A DNA stretch of 31,102 nucleotides from Candidatus Wallbacteria bacterium (GCA_028687545.1 JAQTZZ010000033.1:1-31102), one strand, 5' to 3'; positions 14,386-23,874 are shown, counted from the stretch's first letter. Notes: generated by a model not told the origin, from the letters alone. Translations and numbers: made by a program.

Positions 14386-17300
14386 ATGGAAAAAAGTCAG
14401 GCCAGGAAAATAGTAAGAGAAACTTTCGAATCACCTTTCGATAAAACAAGATTTACTTTTTTTATTAAGAACCTTCTCAATAAAATTGAAGATGCTCCAT
14501 TTACATATCAAGGCAATTACATACATGCTCCATTTAGACCTTTTATTAGCACACTTGAGAGGATTGGAAAGTATTCAATTGATGAACATATTATTGACAT
14601 CCTGATTGTCCGATTAAAAAAGGAGACATCCATTGAGCGAGCTCGGACAATGCAAAGAAATTTTGTCGCTGGTTATCTTAACGGAAGTCGTGGAGATACA
14701 CAAAAAGATGCAGCTCTAGTTGCTTTTGTTTCTCCGGATTGTGAAGATTGGCGATTTTCTCTTGTTAAAATGGATTATCGTTTGGTACAAGGAGTAAACG
14801 GAAAGGTCAAAGCGAAGGAAGAATTTACTCCTGCACGCAGATGGTCATTTCTGGTGGGGGAAAATGAGAACAGTCATACTGCTCAAAGTCGCCTTGTGCC
14901 GATTCTTGAAGATGATGAGACAAAACCAACACTTGCTAAGCTGGAAGAAGCTTTCAATATCGAAAAAATCAGTAATGAGTTTTTCGATAAATATCGTGGG
15001 TTATTCATTACTGTAAAAGAGCAAATGGATACTGTGCTTGAGAATGACGCCAAAATCAGAGATGATTTCAATTCAAATGGTCTGAATACTGTTGATTTTT
15101 CTAAGAAGCTTTTGGGGCAGATTGTTTTTTTATATTTTTTACAGAAAAAAGGCTGGTTCGGAGTAGCTCGTGATGCTGAATGGGGAACAGGACCAAAGGG
15201 CTTTTTGCGTGATCTTTTGGAGAATAAGAAGAAATATTGCATTTATACAAACTTTTTCAATGACATACTTGAGCCTCTCTTTTATGAAGCTTTAGCCATC
15301 GAGAGACCGGATGATTTTTACAGTAAGTTTAATTGTAAAATACCTTTTTTGAATGGCGGACTTTTTGAACCTATTTATAATTATGATTGGGTACATACCG
15401 ATATACTTCTTCCAAATGAGATCATTTCCAACAATAAAAAAACCAAGGAAGGCGATATTGGAGATGGGATTCTGGATGTTTTTGACAGGTATAATTTTAC
15501 AGTAAAAGAAGATGAGCCCCTTGAAAAAGAAGTTGCGATTGATCCAGAAATGCTCGGGAAAGCTTACGAAAAATTCAATGCTATCAGATCCGATAATTTT
15601 GATGAATACAAAGCTGCCTTGAAATCTGGAAATAGAGGTGCAGAGAGCAAGTTCAACAAGCAATACGGTGTTTATTATACCCCAAGAGATATTGTGCATT
15701 ATATGTGCCAGCAAAGCTTGATTAATTATCTGGTAACCGAACTGGAGAGCAAAGCAACAAAAGACGAGATTGAAATATTGGTAACAATTGGTGACAAAGT
15801 TAGAGAAAATGAGGAACGTGTTGAGAGCAAAGGTAAAGAATCCGAAAAATACTCATACAAACTTTCCGAAAACATCAGGAAAAATTCCCTTTTTATCGAT
15901 CAAAAACTTGCAGAAATTGCTGTATGCGATCCTGCGGTAGGTTCTGGAGCCTTCCCTGTCGGCATGATGACGGAGATTGTCAAAGCGCGGTATGTTCTTT
16001 CGATTTTCATAAAAGAGCAGGAAAGATCAATCTATCGATTCAAGCGGGAATGTATCGAGAATTCCCTCTACGGAGTTGATATTGATCCGGGTGCAGTAGA
16101 GATTGCCAAGCTGAGATTATGGCTTTCATTGATTGTGGAAGAGGAAGATTTTAAGCATATTAAGCCGTTACCCAATCTTGATTACAAAATTATGCAGGGA
16201 AATAGCCTTTTAGAAGAATTCGAAGGCATAAAATTGCTAGATGAGTCAATATTTTCTACTATAAGCTGTAAGGGTGATGATAAATTGGACAAGTTGTTTC
16301 TGCAGAGAGACAAACTGCAAGATGAACTTGTAGATCTGAATCGGCGAATTACTTATCTCACACCACGTATTAGCGAATTAAAATCAGATCTTAAAGAATT
16401 AGATAAAAGTATAAAAAAGATCCTGGAAAAAGAAAAGAAAAGTTTAGATATTGACAACCTATTTGAATCTCAGAACATAATTAGAGAAAAAACGATTGAA
16501 CTTAATGCTCTGCACAGAACATTTTTCAAAGCGATTAGAAAAAAAGAAAAAGACGAACTAAGAAAGCAAATTGATAAGCTGGAATGGGAACTTATAGAAG
16601 CCTCACTTCAAGAACAAGGTAAAATTACAGAATTGAAGAATCTGGAAAAAATCAAAAAAGCCAATATCAAGCCATTCTTTCTATGGAAACTACATTTTTC
16701 AGAAGTTTTTTTGGATAAAAAAGGCTTTGATATAGTTGTTGCAAATCCACCTTTCATTTTTTCTCGCGACAGTGCCAAGAAAGGCTTTACGCAAAAGGAC
16801 AAGGACTTTTTTTATAAAAATTATAGACTAAGTGAGTATCAGTTGAATTATTATCCGTTATTTCTTGAAAAAGGGACTGATTTGTTACGACAAAATGGTT
16901 GTATTTCATTTATAACACCGAATAACTGGATGACGATTAACTCTAATAAATCAATGAGAGAATTTGTTTTAGAAAATTCTGAGATTACTATTGTGAATTT
17001 TTATGCTCATGTTTTTGATAGTGCAGCTGTTGATAACTCGATTATTATCTACAAGAAATCAAGTGAAAATCATAAAATTAGATTGTTTGAATTCACTGAT
17101 CAGCTTCATTTTATCAAGGAAACTGAATGTAAATTTTTCCTCGACCAGCGAGATCATGTCATTAACATACAGATGGTCAGGGGAGACAAAACGATAGCGA
17201 TAATTCAAAAGATTGAAACAAATTCAGCGAAACTTGGAGAAATTGCTGATGTTAAGGCAGGTTTAAAAGCATATGAAACAGGTACTGGCAATCCTCCACA

Positions 17301-17910
17301 AACAGATGAAATGAAGAAAACACGTATTTATCATAGTAACAAAAGAATTGATGATTCTTACTTAAAATATTTAGATGGTTGTGATGTTTGCAGATATTGT
17401 TATGTATGGAGTGGTGAATACTTAAAATATGGTGAAAATCTTGCTGCACCAAGAAAAAACTTTAACCTTTTTTCGACTAGAAGAATTTTAGTAAGGCAAA
17501 TCCCCTCAAAGCCACCTTATTGCATCAACGCTTGTTTGATAGATGAAATAGTATTAAACGATTTGAATTCGATGAATGTAATTAGCATTCAACAAGAACC
17601 AGAATATGTTTTGGGAATTTTGAATTCGAGATTAATTTCATGGTGGTTTGTAAATAAGCTTGGAAAGATGCAGAGAGAAACATTTCCTCAATTTAAGGTT
17701 AATGAGCTCAAAGAATTTCCAATTCCAAAAGACATTGATCAAAAAATATGTAAAAAGATCACTGTTCTTGTCTCACAAATTCTTTCAGCGATGCATCAAT
17801 CTTCAGATTTTGATTCTTCGAAGCTTGAAAGCGAGATTGACCATTTAGTTTATTCGATCTATGATCTTTCTTTAGACGAGATTAAGATCGTTGAGGGGAA
17901 TGTAAAATGA
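14386..17910 (+). CDS. Eco57I/type IIG-like N6-adenine DNA methyltransferase with specificity region
   Basis: A 1174-residue protein. SAM-binding motif I is CDPAVGSGAFPVG (from residue 514), and catalytic motif IV is NPPF (787-790), the N6-adenine class. Between them is a long charged coiled coil (about 635-755) ending in LHFSEVFLDKKGFDIVVANPPF, as in Eco57I-family enzymes. The C-terminal 300 residues look like a TaqI/type IIG target-recognition region (LGEIADVKAGLK; EYVLGILNSRLISWWF; FPIPKDI). The N-terminal 450 residues contain a D..LVAF...WRFSLVK.DY segment that might be a degenerate nuclease fold; I see no firm PD-(D/E)xK motif. The GAGGGG SD picks the ATG at 14386. It probably protects host DNA and sets specificity for the upstream PLD-helicase. 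Confidence 0.9.
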   Translation: MEKSQARKIVRETFESPFDKTRFTFFIKNLLNKIEDAPFTYQGNYIHAPFRPFISTLERIGKYSIDEHIIDILIVRLKKETSIERARTMQRNFVAGYLNGSRGDTQKDAALVAFVSPDCEDWRFSLVKMDYRLVQGVNGKVKAKEEFTPARRWSFLVGENENSHTAQSRLVPILEDDETKPTLAKLEEAFNIEKISNEFFDKYRGLFITVKEQMDTVLENDAKIRDDFNSNGLNTVDFSKKLLGQIVFLYFLQKKGWFGVARDAEWGTGPKGFLRDLLENKKKYCIYTNFFNDILEPLFYEALAIERPDDFYSKFNCKIPFLNGGLFEPIYNYDWVHTDILLPNEIISNNKKTKEGDIGDGILDVFDRYNFTVKEDEPLEKEVAIDPEMLGKAYEKFNAIRSDNFDEYKAALKSGNRGAESKFNKQYGVYYTPRDIVHYMCQQSLINYLVTELESKATKDEIEILVTIGDKVRENEERVESKGKESEKYSYKLSENIRKNSLFIDQKLAEIAVCDPAVGSGAFPVGMMTEIVKARYVLSIFIKEQERSIYRFKRECIENSLYGVDIDPGAVEIAKLRLWLSLIVEEEDFKHIKPLPNLDYKIMQGNSLLEEFEGIKLLDESIFSTISCKGDDKLDKLFLQRDKLQDELVDLNRRITYLTPRISELKSDLKELDKSIKKILEKEKKSLDIDNLFESQNIIREKTIELNALHRTFFKAIRKKEKDELRKQIDKLEWELIEASLQEQGKITELKNLEKIKKANIKPFFLWKLHFSEVFLDKKGFDIVVANPPFIFSRDSAKKGFTQKDKDFFYKNYRLSEYQLNYYPLFLEKGTDLLRQNGCISFITPNNWMTINSNKSMREFVLENSEITIVNFYAHVFDSAAVDNSIIIYKKSSENHKIRLFEFTDQLHFIKETECKFFLDQRDHVINIQMVRGDKTIAIIQKIETNSAKLGEIADVKAGLKAYETGTGNPPQTDEMKKTRIYHSNKRIDDSYLKYLDGCDVCRYCYVWSGEYLKYGENLAAPRKNFNLFSTRRILVRQIPSKPPYCINACLIDEIVLNDLNSMNVISIQQEPEYVLGILNSRLISWWFVNKLGKMQRETFPQFKVNELKEFPIPKDIDQKICKKITVLVSQILSAMHQSSDFDSSKLESEIDHLVYSIYDLSLDEIKIVEGNVK

Positions 17911-18012
17911 CCACCATTTTCTTCATGTCTTTTCATAGCAAACAACTATGATTAGTAACCAACATGGTAAGATCACGGATAAAGTAACTTCAATTTAGGG
18001 GGGTGAAACAAA

Positions 18013-19743
18013 ATGGGACTACCTTTGGATTTGAATGCAAAGAACCACAGCCTCAACGCCAGTATTGTTGATCAGCGGTTGAATGGAATAATCGAAGAAT
18101 TCGGTGATTTGCTCCCTAACGGAGACAGCAACAAAAAAAAATCCTCCGCTTTTGTCGCTTTGACTATGTCCACCACCCTTGACATAGAAATTGGAGAGGC
18201 TGTCGAATTGCTTACAGAAGGAGGTAATGACGCTGGTGTTGATGGACTCCACATTGGTGAAATAAATGATGGTGAATTTACAGTATCTCTTTTCCAGGGA
18301 AAATATAAAATAAAAAATCTTGATGGAACTTCAAATTTTCCAGAAGAAGGTATTCAGAAAGCACTGAATACGATATCGACCTTGTTTGATCCTTTGAAAC
18401 AAATCGAGTTGAACGAAAAAATCGCACCTAAAGTTGAAGAAATTCGTTCAATGGTTCGTGATGGTCTTATTCCCAACGTGCGTATGATTCTTTGCAACAA
18501 CGGATTAAAGTGGACAGAACAGGGTCAAAATTGGATTAACAATTCGGGGTTCAATAGCAGCCAAGTTGAGTGGATTCACTGGAATCACGACTTGATTGTA
18601 TCGATCTTGAAAAAAAAGAAATCGGTTGATGACTCACTCCGTCTAAATGGCAAAGCCTTAATAGAAGACTTCAATTTTAGACGTGTTCTGTTAGGCAGAA
18701 TCCCGGTGTCTGAAATTGCTGAACTTTTCAATCGGCATAATGATCTGCTGCTGGAGCGAAATATACGCAGATATCTTGGGCTTCATTCCAATCGAGTAAA
18801 TCAAGAAATTCATGATACCCTTATGGATGCGACGAAGAAAAACAATTTTTATTTTTTCAACAATGGGATCACTATTATTTGCAGAAAATTTCGTTACAAC
18901 GCGCTTCAGGGAGAGAATTATACTATCAAGTTGGAAGGTCTTCAGATTATAAATGGTGGGCAAACCTGCAAAACAATTCAGCAGACTTTGAATGATCCTT
19001 CATTACTTACTCAATTTGAAAATGTCTGTGTTCTTGTGAGAATCTACGAACTTGCTGAAGACGATAAGGAATTCATTAGAGATATTACATATGCAACCAA
19101 CAGCCAGAATCCTGTTGACTTGAGAGATTTGAGATCGAACGATGAGATCCAGAAGCAGCTTGAAATTGGAATGAGAGATCTGGGTTTTGTATATAAAAGG
19201 CAACGTGAAGAAGGCCCATCTGGACCGCAGGTAATCACCAGTGGGACAGTAGCTGAAAGCGTACTTGCTATCTGGAGACAGTGTCCTCACCAAGCGAAAT
19301 TTCGCCAGAGAGAACACTTCGGACGGATGTATGAAATGATTTTCAGTGGATTAAATGCTGCTCAGGCAATTTTGGCGGTACAGATCTTCAGATATGTCGA
19401 AAATCTACGTAAAAGACCAGAAAAACAGAAACTACCAGTTTTTCTACCTTACGCTTCACATTATGTCGCAATGGTCATGGGAATATTACTTTGCTATGAT
19501 TTGAAATTGAAAGACGATACAGAAATTTTTCATCGAAATTTTGCAGAGTTACAAAGTGTTTTCGAGAAAAATAGTAAAAGGTACTATTTTTCTGCCATAG
19601 AAGTACTTGAAAAAGCACTGGAGCATCTATATGGCAATCGAGAAATTTCCTTGCAACAATTATCAGCGACTTTCCGCAGGGGAGATTTGTTAGAGTTTAT
19701 TTATAAAGAAGATCATGCAAAGCAAACAACTAAATCAAAGTGA
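18013..19743 (+). CDS. AIPR-family (abortive infection phage resistance) protein with Mrr-like nuclease signature
   Basis: A 576-residue protein. The AIPR family is marked by FYFFNNGITIIC (280-291) and the IINGGQTCKTI segment (N314-T318). AIPR proteins are linked to phage abortive infection and often sit in restriction and defense loci. The N-terminal part has GGNDAGVDG (D77) and SLFQGKYK (Q95-x-K97), preceded by acidic residues at 63-65. This spacing resembles the E...D...QxK active site of Mrr-type nucleases and suggests a DNase effector; that reading is mine. An AGGGGGG SD site precedes the ATG by nine bases. The gene is on the same strand as the methyltransferase (102-nt gap) and converges on mcrC. 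Confidence 0.88.
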   Translation: MGLPLDLNAKNHSLNASIVDQRLNGIIEEFGDLLPNGDSNKKKSSAFVALTMSTTLDIEIGEAVELLTEGGNDAGVDGLHIGEINDGEFTVSLFQGKYKIKNLDGTSNFPEEGIQKALNTISTLFDPLKQIELNEKIAPKVEEIRSMVRDGLIPNVRMILCNNGLKWTEQGQNWINNSGFNSSQVEWIHWNHDLIVSILKKKKSVDDSLRLNGKALIEDFNFRRVLLGRIPVSEIAELFNRHNDLLLERNIRRYLGLHSNRVNQEIHDTLMDATKKNNFYFFNNGITIICRKFRYNALQGENYTIKLEGLQIINGGQTCKTIQQTLNDPSLLTQFENVCVLVRIYELAEDDKEFIRDITYATNSQNPVDLRDLRSNDEIQKQLEIGMRDLGFVYKRQREEGPSGPQVITSGTVAESVLAIWRQCPHQAKFRQREHFGRMYEMIFSGLNAAQAILAVQIFRYVENLRKRPEKQKLPVFLPYASHYVAMVMGILLCYDLKLKDDTEIFHRNFAELQSVFEKNSKRYYFSAIEVLEKALEHLYGNREISLQQLSATFRRGDLLEFIYKEDHAKQTTKSK

Positions 19744-19799
19744 GTAAACTTTAAGATTTGTAGTGCAAGTCAACTACCTCGTACTCCTGGAAGTTTTAC
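19744..19799. terminator. Possible bidirectional terminator between convergent AIPR and mcrC genes
   Basis: A 5-bp stem GTAGT (19760-19764)/ACTAC (19773-19777) is enclosed by an imperfect inverted repeat, GTAAACTT (19744-19751) and AAGTTTTAC (19791-19799, one extra T). There is no long U-run, so this is weak. Its support is its place between two convergent stop codons. Confidence 0.25.
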
Positions 19800-21046
19800 A
19801 AATAGTTGCTTACAATTTTTTTTAGCTCATCCCCTGTTTTCAGAAGATCCAACTTTGTTCCAGAGCCATTAAAATAAAGCTGTACTCCTTCCATGCTGCA
19901 TGCGTGATTCTGGTTTTCTTTGCAGAAGCGGCCTTTTACTGATTTCTCCAGTTTTGGATACAGCAGAATAGAATGCTCAGCGTCATAAAACTGATTGTAA
20001 GCATACATCTGCTTGAGATCGTCATCAGATGCAATTCCTTGTTTTGGGACTTTCCATTTTGTGTCAATGATCAGGTTTTTCCCGGAATACTTCAACAAAA
20101 TGTCCGGCCGGATGTGTTTTGTGCAGTTGTCAGTTTTCCAGAATTTCCTGGATGTTTGCGCTGTTACTTCCCAGTCGGATTCCTTGTAACGATATAGCAA
20201 GCGATAAACAAACTCCTCAAAAAGTTTTTCCATTTCAAAGAGTATGGCCAGAATGTTTTCAGATCCTGCCTTGATGTCAGGCGTGTATTCCATAATGATC
20301 AGCCTGGCGAGGGTCAGGGCGTATTTGTATTTTTCGGTTTTCCTGTCAATCGGCAGCTTCTGGAAATCTTCGGCTGTGATTTTTTTCAGAGTGATTTCAG
20401 GCAGTTGGAATTCGAGCCTGCCGATCCTGTCCGTAAATTTCGGAGCTACAGGGAAAGTTTTCAGGATCTGTAGCGCAGCGTAAAGGATCTGATTGAACGG
20501 ATTGTCAAAGTCATAAGTGTCGTATTCAACGCAGAACCGCTCTTTGTGGACTAGGTTTTCCCTCAATTGCCTGTCCAGCATGAGCTTGCCTTTGCAGAAA
20601 GGAACATTATCCTGTATCAGCCGGTATTTTTTCGTCAAACCCTCTCTGACAAGTCTTTCCATTTCATTCAGGTATTCGTTGATGTAGATTTCAAACAATG
20701 TCTCATTCTGTAGCGAAGCTCTTGATTCAGTAGTACTTTCAAGTTGAAGCTTGCGGCAGAGCTTCAGCATCCTGATCAGCGCGGATCTCCACTTGGGCTT
20801 TTCTTCATCCTGGGTTAGACGGTCAATTTTTGGCAGGACTTCGATTGTGCAGTCTCCGACCTGCAAAAGCCCGACATAGTTTGTAAAGCGGATTTTCCTG
20901 TATTCTATTTCGAAAAACTTGCCTTCATTTCTTTCGTTGAATTTGCACAAAGCAGCATAATGGCGCTCATTGAACTGAAAACCGTCTGAGTTGCGTTCAT
21001 TTACGGCAATCCGCTGATATTCGTATTTCTGAAAGGTCTTATTCAT
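19796..21046 (-). CDS. mcrC: McrC-like nuclease subunit of a McrBC-type restriction system
   Basis: A 416-residue McrC-family protein. The N-terminal two thirds carry the family pattern FFEIEYRKIRFTNYVGLLQV and TIEVLPKI. The PD-(D/E)xK nuclease core is RPDILL (D315), then NLIIDTKWK (D328, K330), which keeps the catalytic Asp...DxK. McrC is driven by the GTP-hydrolysing McrB ring and cuts DNA bearing modified cytosines. Its start overlaps the end of mcrB by 8 nt, so translation is coupled and subunit ratios are probably fixed. It is somewhat longer than E. coli McrC. The active-site residues are intact and I see no truncation. Confidence 0.92.
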   Translation of the reverse strand: MNKTFQKYEYQRIAVNERNSDGFQFNERHYAALCKFNERNEGKFFEIEYRKIRFTNYVGLLQVGDCTIEVLPKIDRLTQDEEKPKWRSALIRMLKLCRKLQLESTTESRASLQNETLFEIYINEYLNEMERLVREGLTKKYRLIQDNVPFCKGKLMLDRQLRENLVHKERFCVEYDTYDFDNPFNQILYAALQILKTFPVAPKFTDRIGRLEFQLPEITLKKITAEDFQKLPIDRKTEKYKYALTLARLIIMEYTPDIKAGSENILAILFEMEKLFEEFVYRLLYRYKESDWEVTAQTSRKFWKTDNCTKHIRPDILLKYSGKNLIIDTKWKVPKQGIASDDDLKQMYAYNQFYDAEHSILLYPKLEKSVKGRFCKENQNHACSMEGVQLYFNGSGTKLDLLKTGDELKKIVSNYL

Positions 21047-23708
21047 AAATCGAGATGAAGTCCTCTGTGGTCCAGTCTTTGTTGCGTGTGAAATAGAATC
21101 TTTTTTTCTCCTTCAGTTCATCGATCCGGTCGTCGTCTTGTTCGCATTTAAAAGAGACCTGATTTTCAGAAATTTTGACAAAAGCGTCCCCAAGAATCAG
21201 GCGGATTTTACCAAGATCGGAATAGAAGTATTCCTGCAGGAGCGGCATTATCTTATTTTCGAAAGTAGAGACTAAATCATTGAGGCTGACCATGTTCAAA
21301 AAAAACGAATGCCCGATCCTGTGATCCTTGTCATACAGGACAGCAATTCTTTCATTGATCATTTTGAGAAGCTTGACCAGGTCGATCCCCAGCTGAGATT
21401 TCATATTTTGAACATTTGGGTTTCGTTCAAGGACATTCAGCTTTGGACTGAATTTTTCGAAAATGAATCTTCTTCGCAGCGCTGTGTCCAGAGCTTCGAT
21501 TGACCTGTCGGCAGTGTTCATGGTTCCGATTATGTATAGATTGGAGGGGACGCAGAAATTTTCCCCGGAATACGGCAGGGTTACGGTCAGGCAGTTTTTG
21601 CTGCCGTATCTTTTGTCTGGCTCGATCAGAGTAATCAGCTCTCCGAATATTTTGGCAATGTTTCCCCTGTTGATTTCGTCTATGATAAGGACATAGGGTC
21701 TGGCAGAATTGTTTTTGATTTCAGCGCTGCTGTTCAAAAGTTCCAGTACCTTGTCTTTTTTTTCTTCATATTCCGGGCCACTACCAGTAAATTCTGATTC
21801 CTTTACATCGTATGAGCTCAATTTCTTCGTAATGGCAAAATAATAGCTGGAAAGCCCGCCGTATCTGCCGAGAGTTTTCCATACATCAGTAGCTTTCTTG
21901 AGCGGGTTTGTCTTGTCGCATTGATAAAGTTTCCTGAGAGGACTCAGGGATATCGGGAAGGTGTTGATTTTGGTTGAAGGCATGATATGGATGGAGTTCT
22001 CAAGATAGTCGATGATCGTGAACTGGTTCCCAGTGATGGTTCCGATTTCAGAGCCAGCCGGTAACTCTTCCTGCATTTTCCTTAAAGCCACATCAAACGA
22101 CTGTTCCAGCTTGCTCATTGACAGACTCATGAGATCGTACAAGGCTTCAATGGCAATGCGCTTAAAAATTCCGTCTTTGTAGCAATACTTGATTTTGTCT
22201 TCATCCGCGCAATCCGGCCTGATACCTTCGATGAAATCTTCATAGCTGTATGATTGGTGAAATGTGATGAACTGGATTATTCCTTTAGCCGCCAGGTCGT
22301 CAAATTCGGCTTTTAGAATTTTTCTGCCTTTTTTCTTTTCATTGGCATAGCCTTTGCCATTAATGATATTCAGCGCTTTGTTGACTGTGTTGTAAGTTTT
22401 TCCGGTGCCGGGAGGGCCGTACAGGATGACATTGAGATCATCTTCGAGAATTTCAATATCATCTTCAACCGTGCAATTATCTGCCGCTGTCTCGTCGTCA
22501 TTGTCTTGCGGAATATCCTCAGAATCAAAATCAACCAGGTTTTCTTTTTTCATCAGAGAATCCCTCACTTTGTTGTAAAAGTTCTCGGTTATTTCAAACA
22601 GGCTGTCCTGAACTGATCCTTTCTTAATTTCCTTGCTGATGCCTTTGAGAGACACGCACTTGCCGTCAACGATAAGCAAATCATCAACATCCACACGCTC
22701 TGCCATCGAATCCGGATTGTCTTTGAAAAAATTGTCTGTAAAATCTTGATAAAACGCCTGTGAGTCAACTAATCTGACGATCCCGTTGTCAAACTTATGA
22801 ATTTTTTCATCGACTGTCCTGGAGATGCTGTCTGTATGATCTCCGGGTTTTCTGGGCTCAGCAACAGTAGCTGTTCCATAGAAAAGAGTGCCGCCCTCTG
22901 CTACCTTGATCACCAGAAAGTCGCCAGGCTTAACTTCCTTCATGGCTTTCCAGTGCCTTGTAACCGAAGCTTTATCGTCCTTATTGTAATCATAACCCAT
23001 GATGCATGTTTTGATTTCTACTGCATGATCAAAATATTCGGGATAGATTTTAAAGCACCAATATCTGGGTTGCTGGTTTTCCCTCCATGCGTCATAGGAG
23101 ATTTGATAAAAAGGTATGTTTGGGAGTTTTTCCCTGGCTGCTTTGATGATTTCTGCATAAGACGAAAAATCAGAGTAAGAAGATTCGATACCTCGTTTCT
23201 TAAGGTACGGCATCGTGTTGGCATCCAGCGAGAGATAAGTATCAGGCTTCACCCAGAACATGGCGATCGTGAGCATCTGTTTGCCAACGCCTTTTATCTT
23301 CAGGATTGCGTTGAAATCAGCTTCAACAGGCTCATTCTTCAGCATCTTAGAATACAATGACCAGAGCCTGAGGATGTTTTGCTTTAGGTCAGTATTTTTC
23401 AGATCACCCAGCCAGGCGTTTCTGGCATCAAGAGTAGGAATACCGTTGAAATCACTGGGTAGTGGCGAGGTGATATTCAATAGAGGTCTAAGAGCTTGCA
23501 GGATTTCGCTCCGTTTCTGGTGGCCATGTTTGATGATCAAGGAAAGGAAAGTGAAAGGATCAATCATATCCAGGTGCAGCTCATCTGCAGTGTTTCCAAT
23601 GCTGACATCACATTTCTTCAAAAACTCGATCAATTTTCCACTGTTATTCTGATAAGGTAGAAGCTTTTCCGACATTTCTTTGAAGAAAGGAACCCAGGTA
23701 AAGCCCAT
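21039..23708 (-). CDS. mcrB: McrB-like AAA+ GTPase with N-terminal EVE-like modified-base reader
   Basis: An 889-residue protein. Residues 1-200 are helical with a helix-hairpin-helix-like KIKGVGKQMLTIAMFW (about 137-152). Residues 215-330 (PRYWCFKIYPEYF, then KPGDFLVIKV and TLFYGTATV) resemble an EVE/PUA-like domain, the type that binds flipped modified bases. The AAA+ module has Walker A YGPPGTGKT (430-438), Walker B IIDEINRGN (D677, E678), and the McrB-specific MNTADRS (730-736), which favours GTP use. The domain order matches type IV McrBC-like enzymes with EVE-type readers rather than E. coli McrB, whose reader differs. An AGAGG SD site supports the start. It is co-translated with mcrC and divergent from hicB. 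Confidence 0.92.
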   Translation of the reverse strand: MGFTWVPFFKEMSEKLLPYQNNSGKLIEFLKKCDVSIGNTADELHLDMIDPFTFLSLIIKHGHQKRSEILQALRPLLNITSPLPSDFNGIPTLDARNAWLGDLKNTDLKQNILRLWSLYSKMLKNEPVEADFNAILKIKGVGKQMLTIAMFWVKPDTYLSLDANTMPYLKKRGIESSYSDFSSYAEIIKAAREKLPNIPFYQISYDAWRENQQPRYWCFKIYPEYFDHAVEIKTCIMGYDYNKDDKASVTRHWKAMKEVKPGDFLVIKVAEGGTLFYGTATVAEPRKPGDHTDSISRTVDEKIHKFDNGIVRLVDSQAFYQDFTDNFFKDNPDSMAERVDVDDLLIVDGKCVSLKGISKEIKKGSVQDSLFEITENFYNKVRDSLMKKENLVDFDSEDIPQDNDDETAADNCTVEDDIEILEDDLNVILYGPPGTGKTYNTVNKALNIINGKGYANEKKKGRKILKAEFDDLAAKGIIQFITFHQSYSYEDFIEGIRPDCADEDKIKYCYKDGIFKRIAIEALYDLMSLSMSKLEQSFDVALRKMQEELPAGSEIGTITGNQFTIIDYLENSIHIMPSTKINTFPISLSPLRKLYQCDKTNPLKKATDVWKTLGRYGGLSSYYFAITKKLSSYDVKESEFTGSGPEYEEKKDKVLELLNSSAEIKNNSARPYVLIIDEINRGNIAKIFGELITLIEPDKRYGSKNCLTVTLPYSGENFCVPSNLYIIGTMNTADRSIEALDTALRRRFIFEKFSPKLNVLERNPNVQNMKSQLGIDLVKLLKMINERIAVLYDKDHRIGHSFFLNMVSLNDLVSTFENKIMPLLQEYFYSDLGKIRLILGDAFVKISENQVSFKCEQDDDRIDELKEKKRFYFTRNKDWTTEDFISIYE

Positions 23709-23874
23709 GAATACCTCTGATTTTTTTTATCGATTTTAGCTTGGAATTGCTTCCGGATTAGTGAGGATAGTATAGCATTTTAATTGGATTGTTTCATTTA
23801 CCCTTTTTAATAGCCAAGGCTTTGCAGATTCCGATTGTTTTGATATCATGCTTAAAACGGCTGGAGATGGCAAT
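23709..23874. promoter_or_regulatory. Divergent promoter region between mcrB and hicBA
   Basis: A 166-nt gap between divergent genes. A plus-strand candidate is TTGCTT (23747-23752), an 18-nt spacer and TATAGC (23771-23776). On the minus strand a TAAAAT -10-like box is visible close to mcrB without a clear -35. HicB proteins often bind their own promoter, but I see no obvious operator palindrome. Confidence 0.3.

Noticed and set aside
10232-19743. Assignment as DISARM or BREX
   Set aside because: There is a methyltransferase, a SNF2-type helicase and a PLD domain, but no DrmA/DrmB-like or PglZ/BrxC-like protein in the window.
22797-23360. 187-residue plus-strand ORF
   Set aside because: It is antisense within mcrB, across the EVE-like domain; cysteine- and phenylalanine-rich low-quality sequence with no SD.
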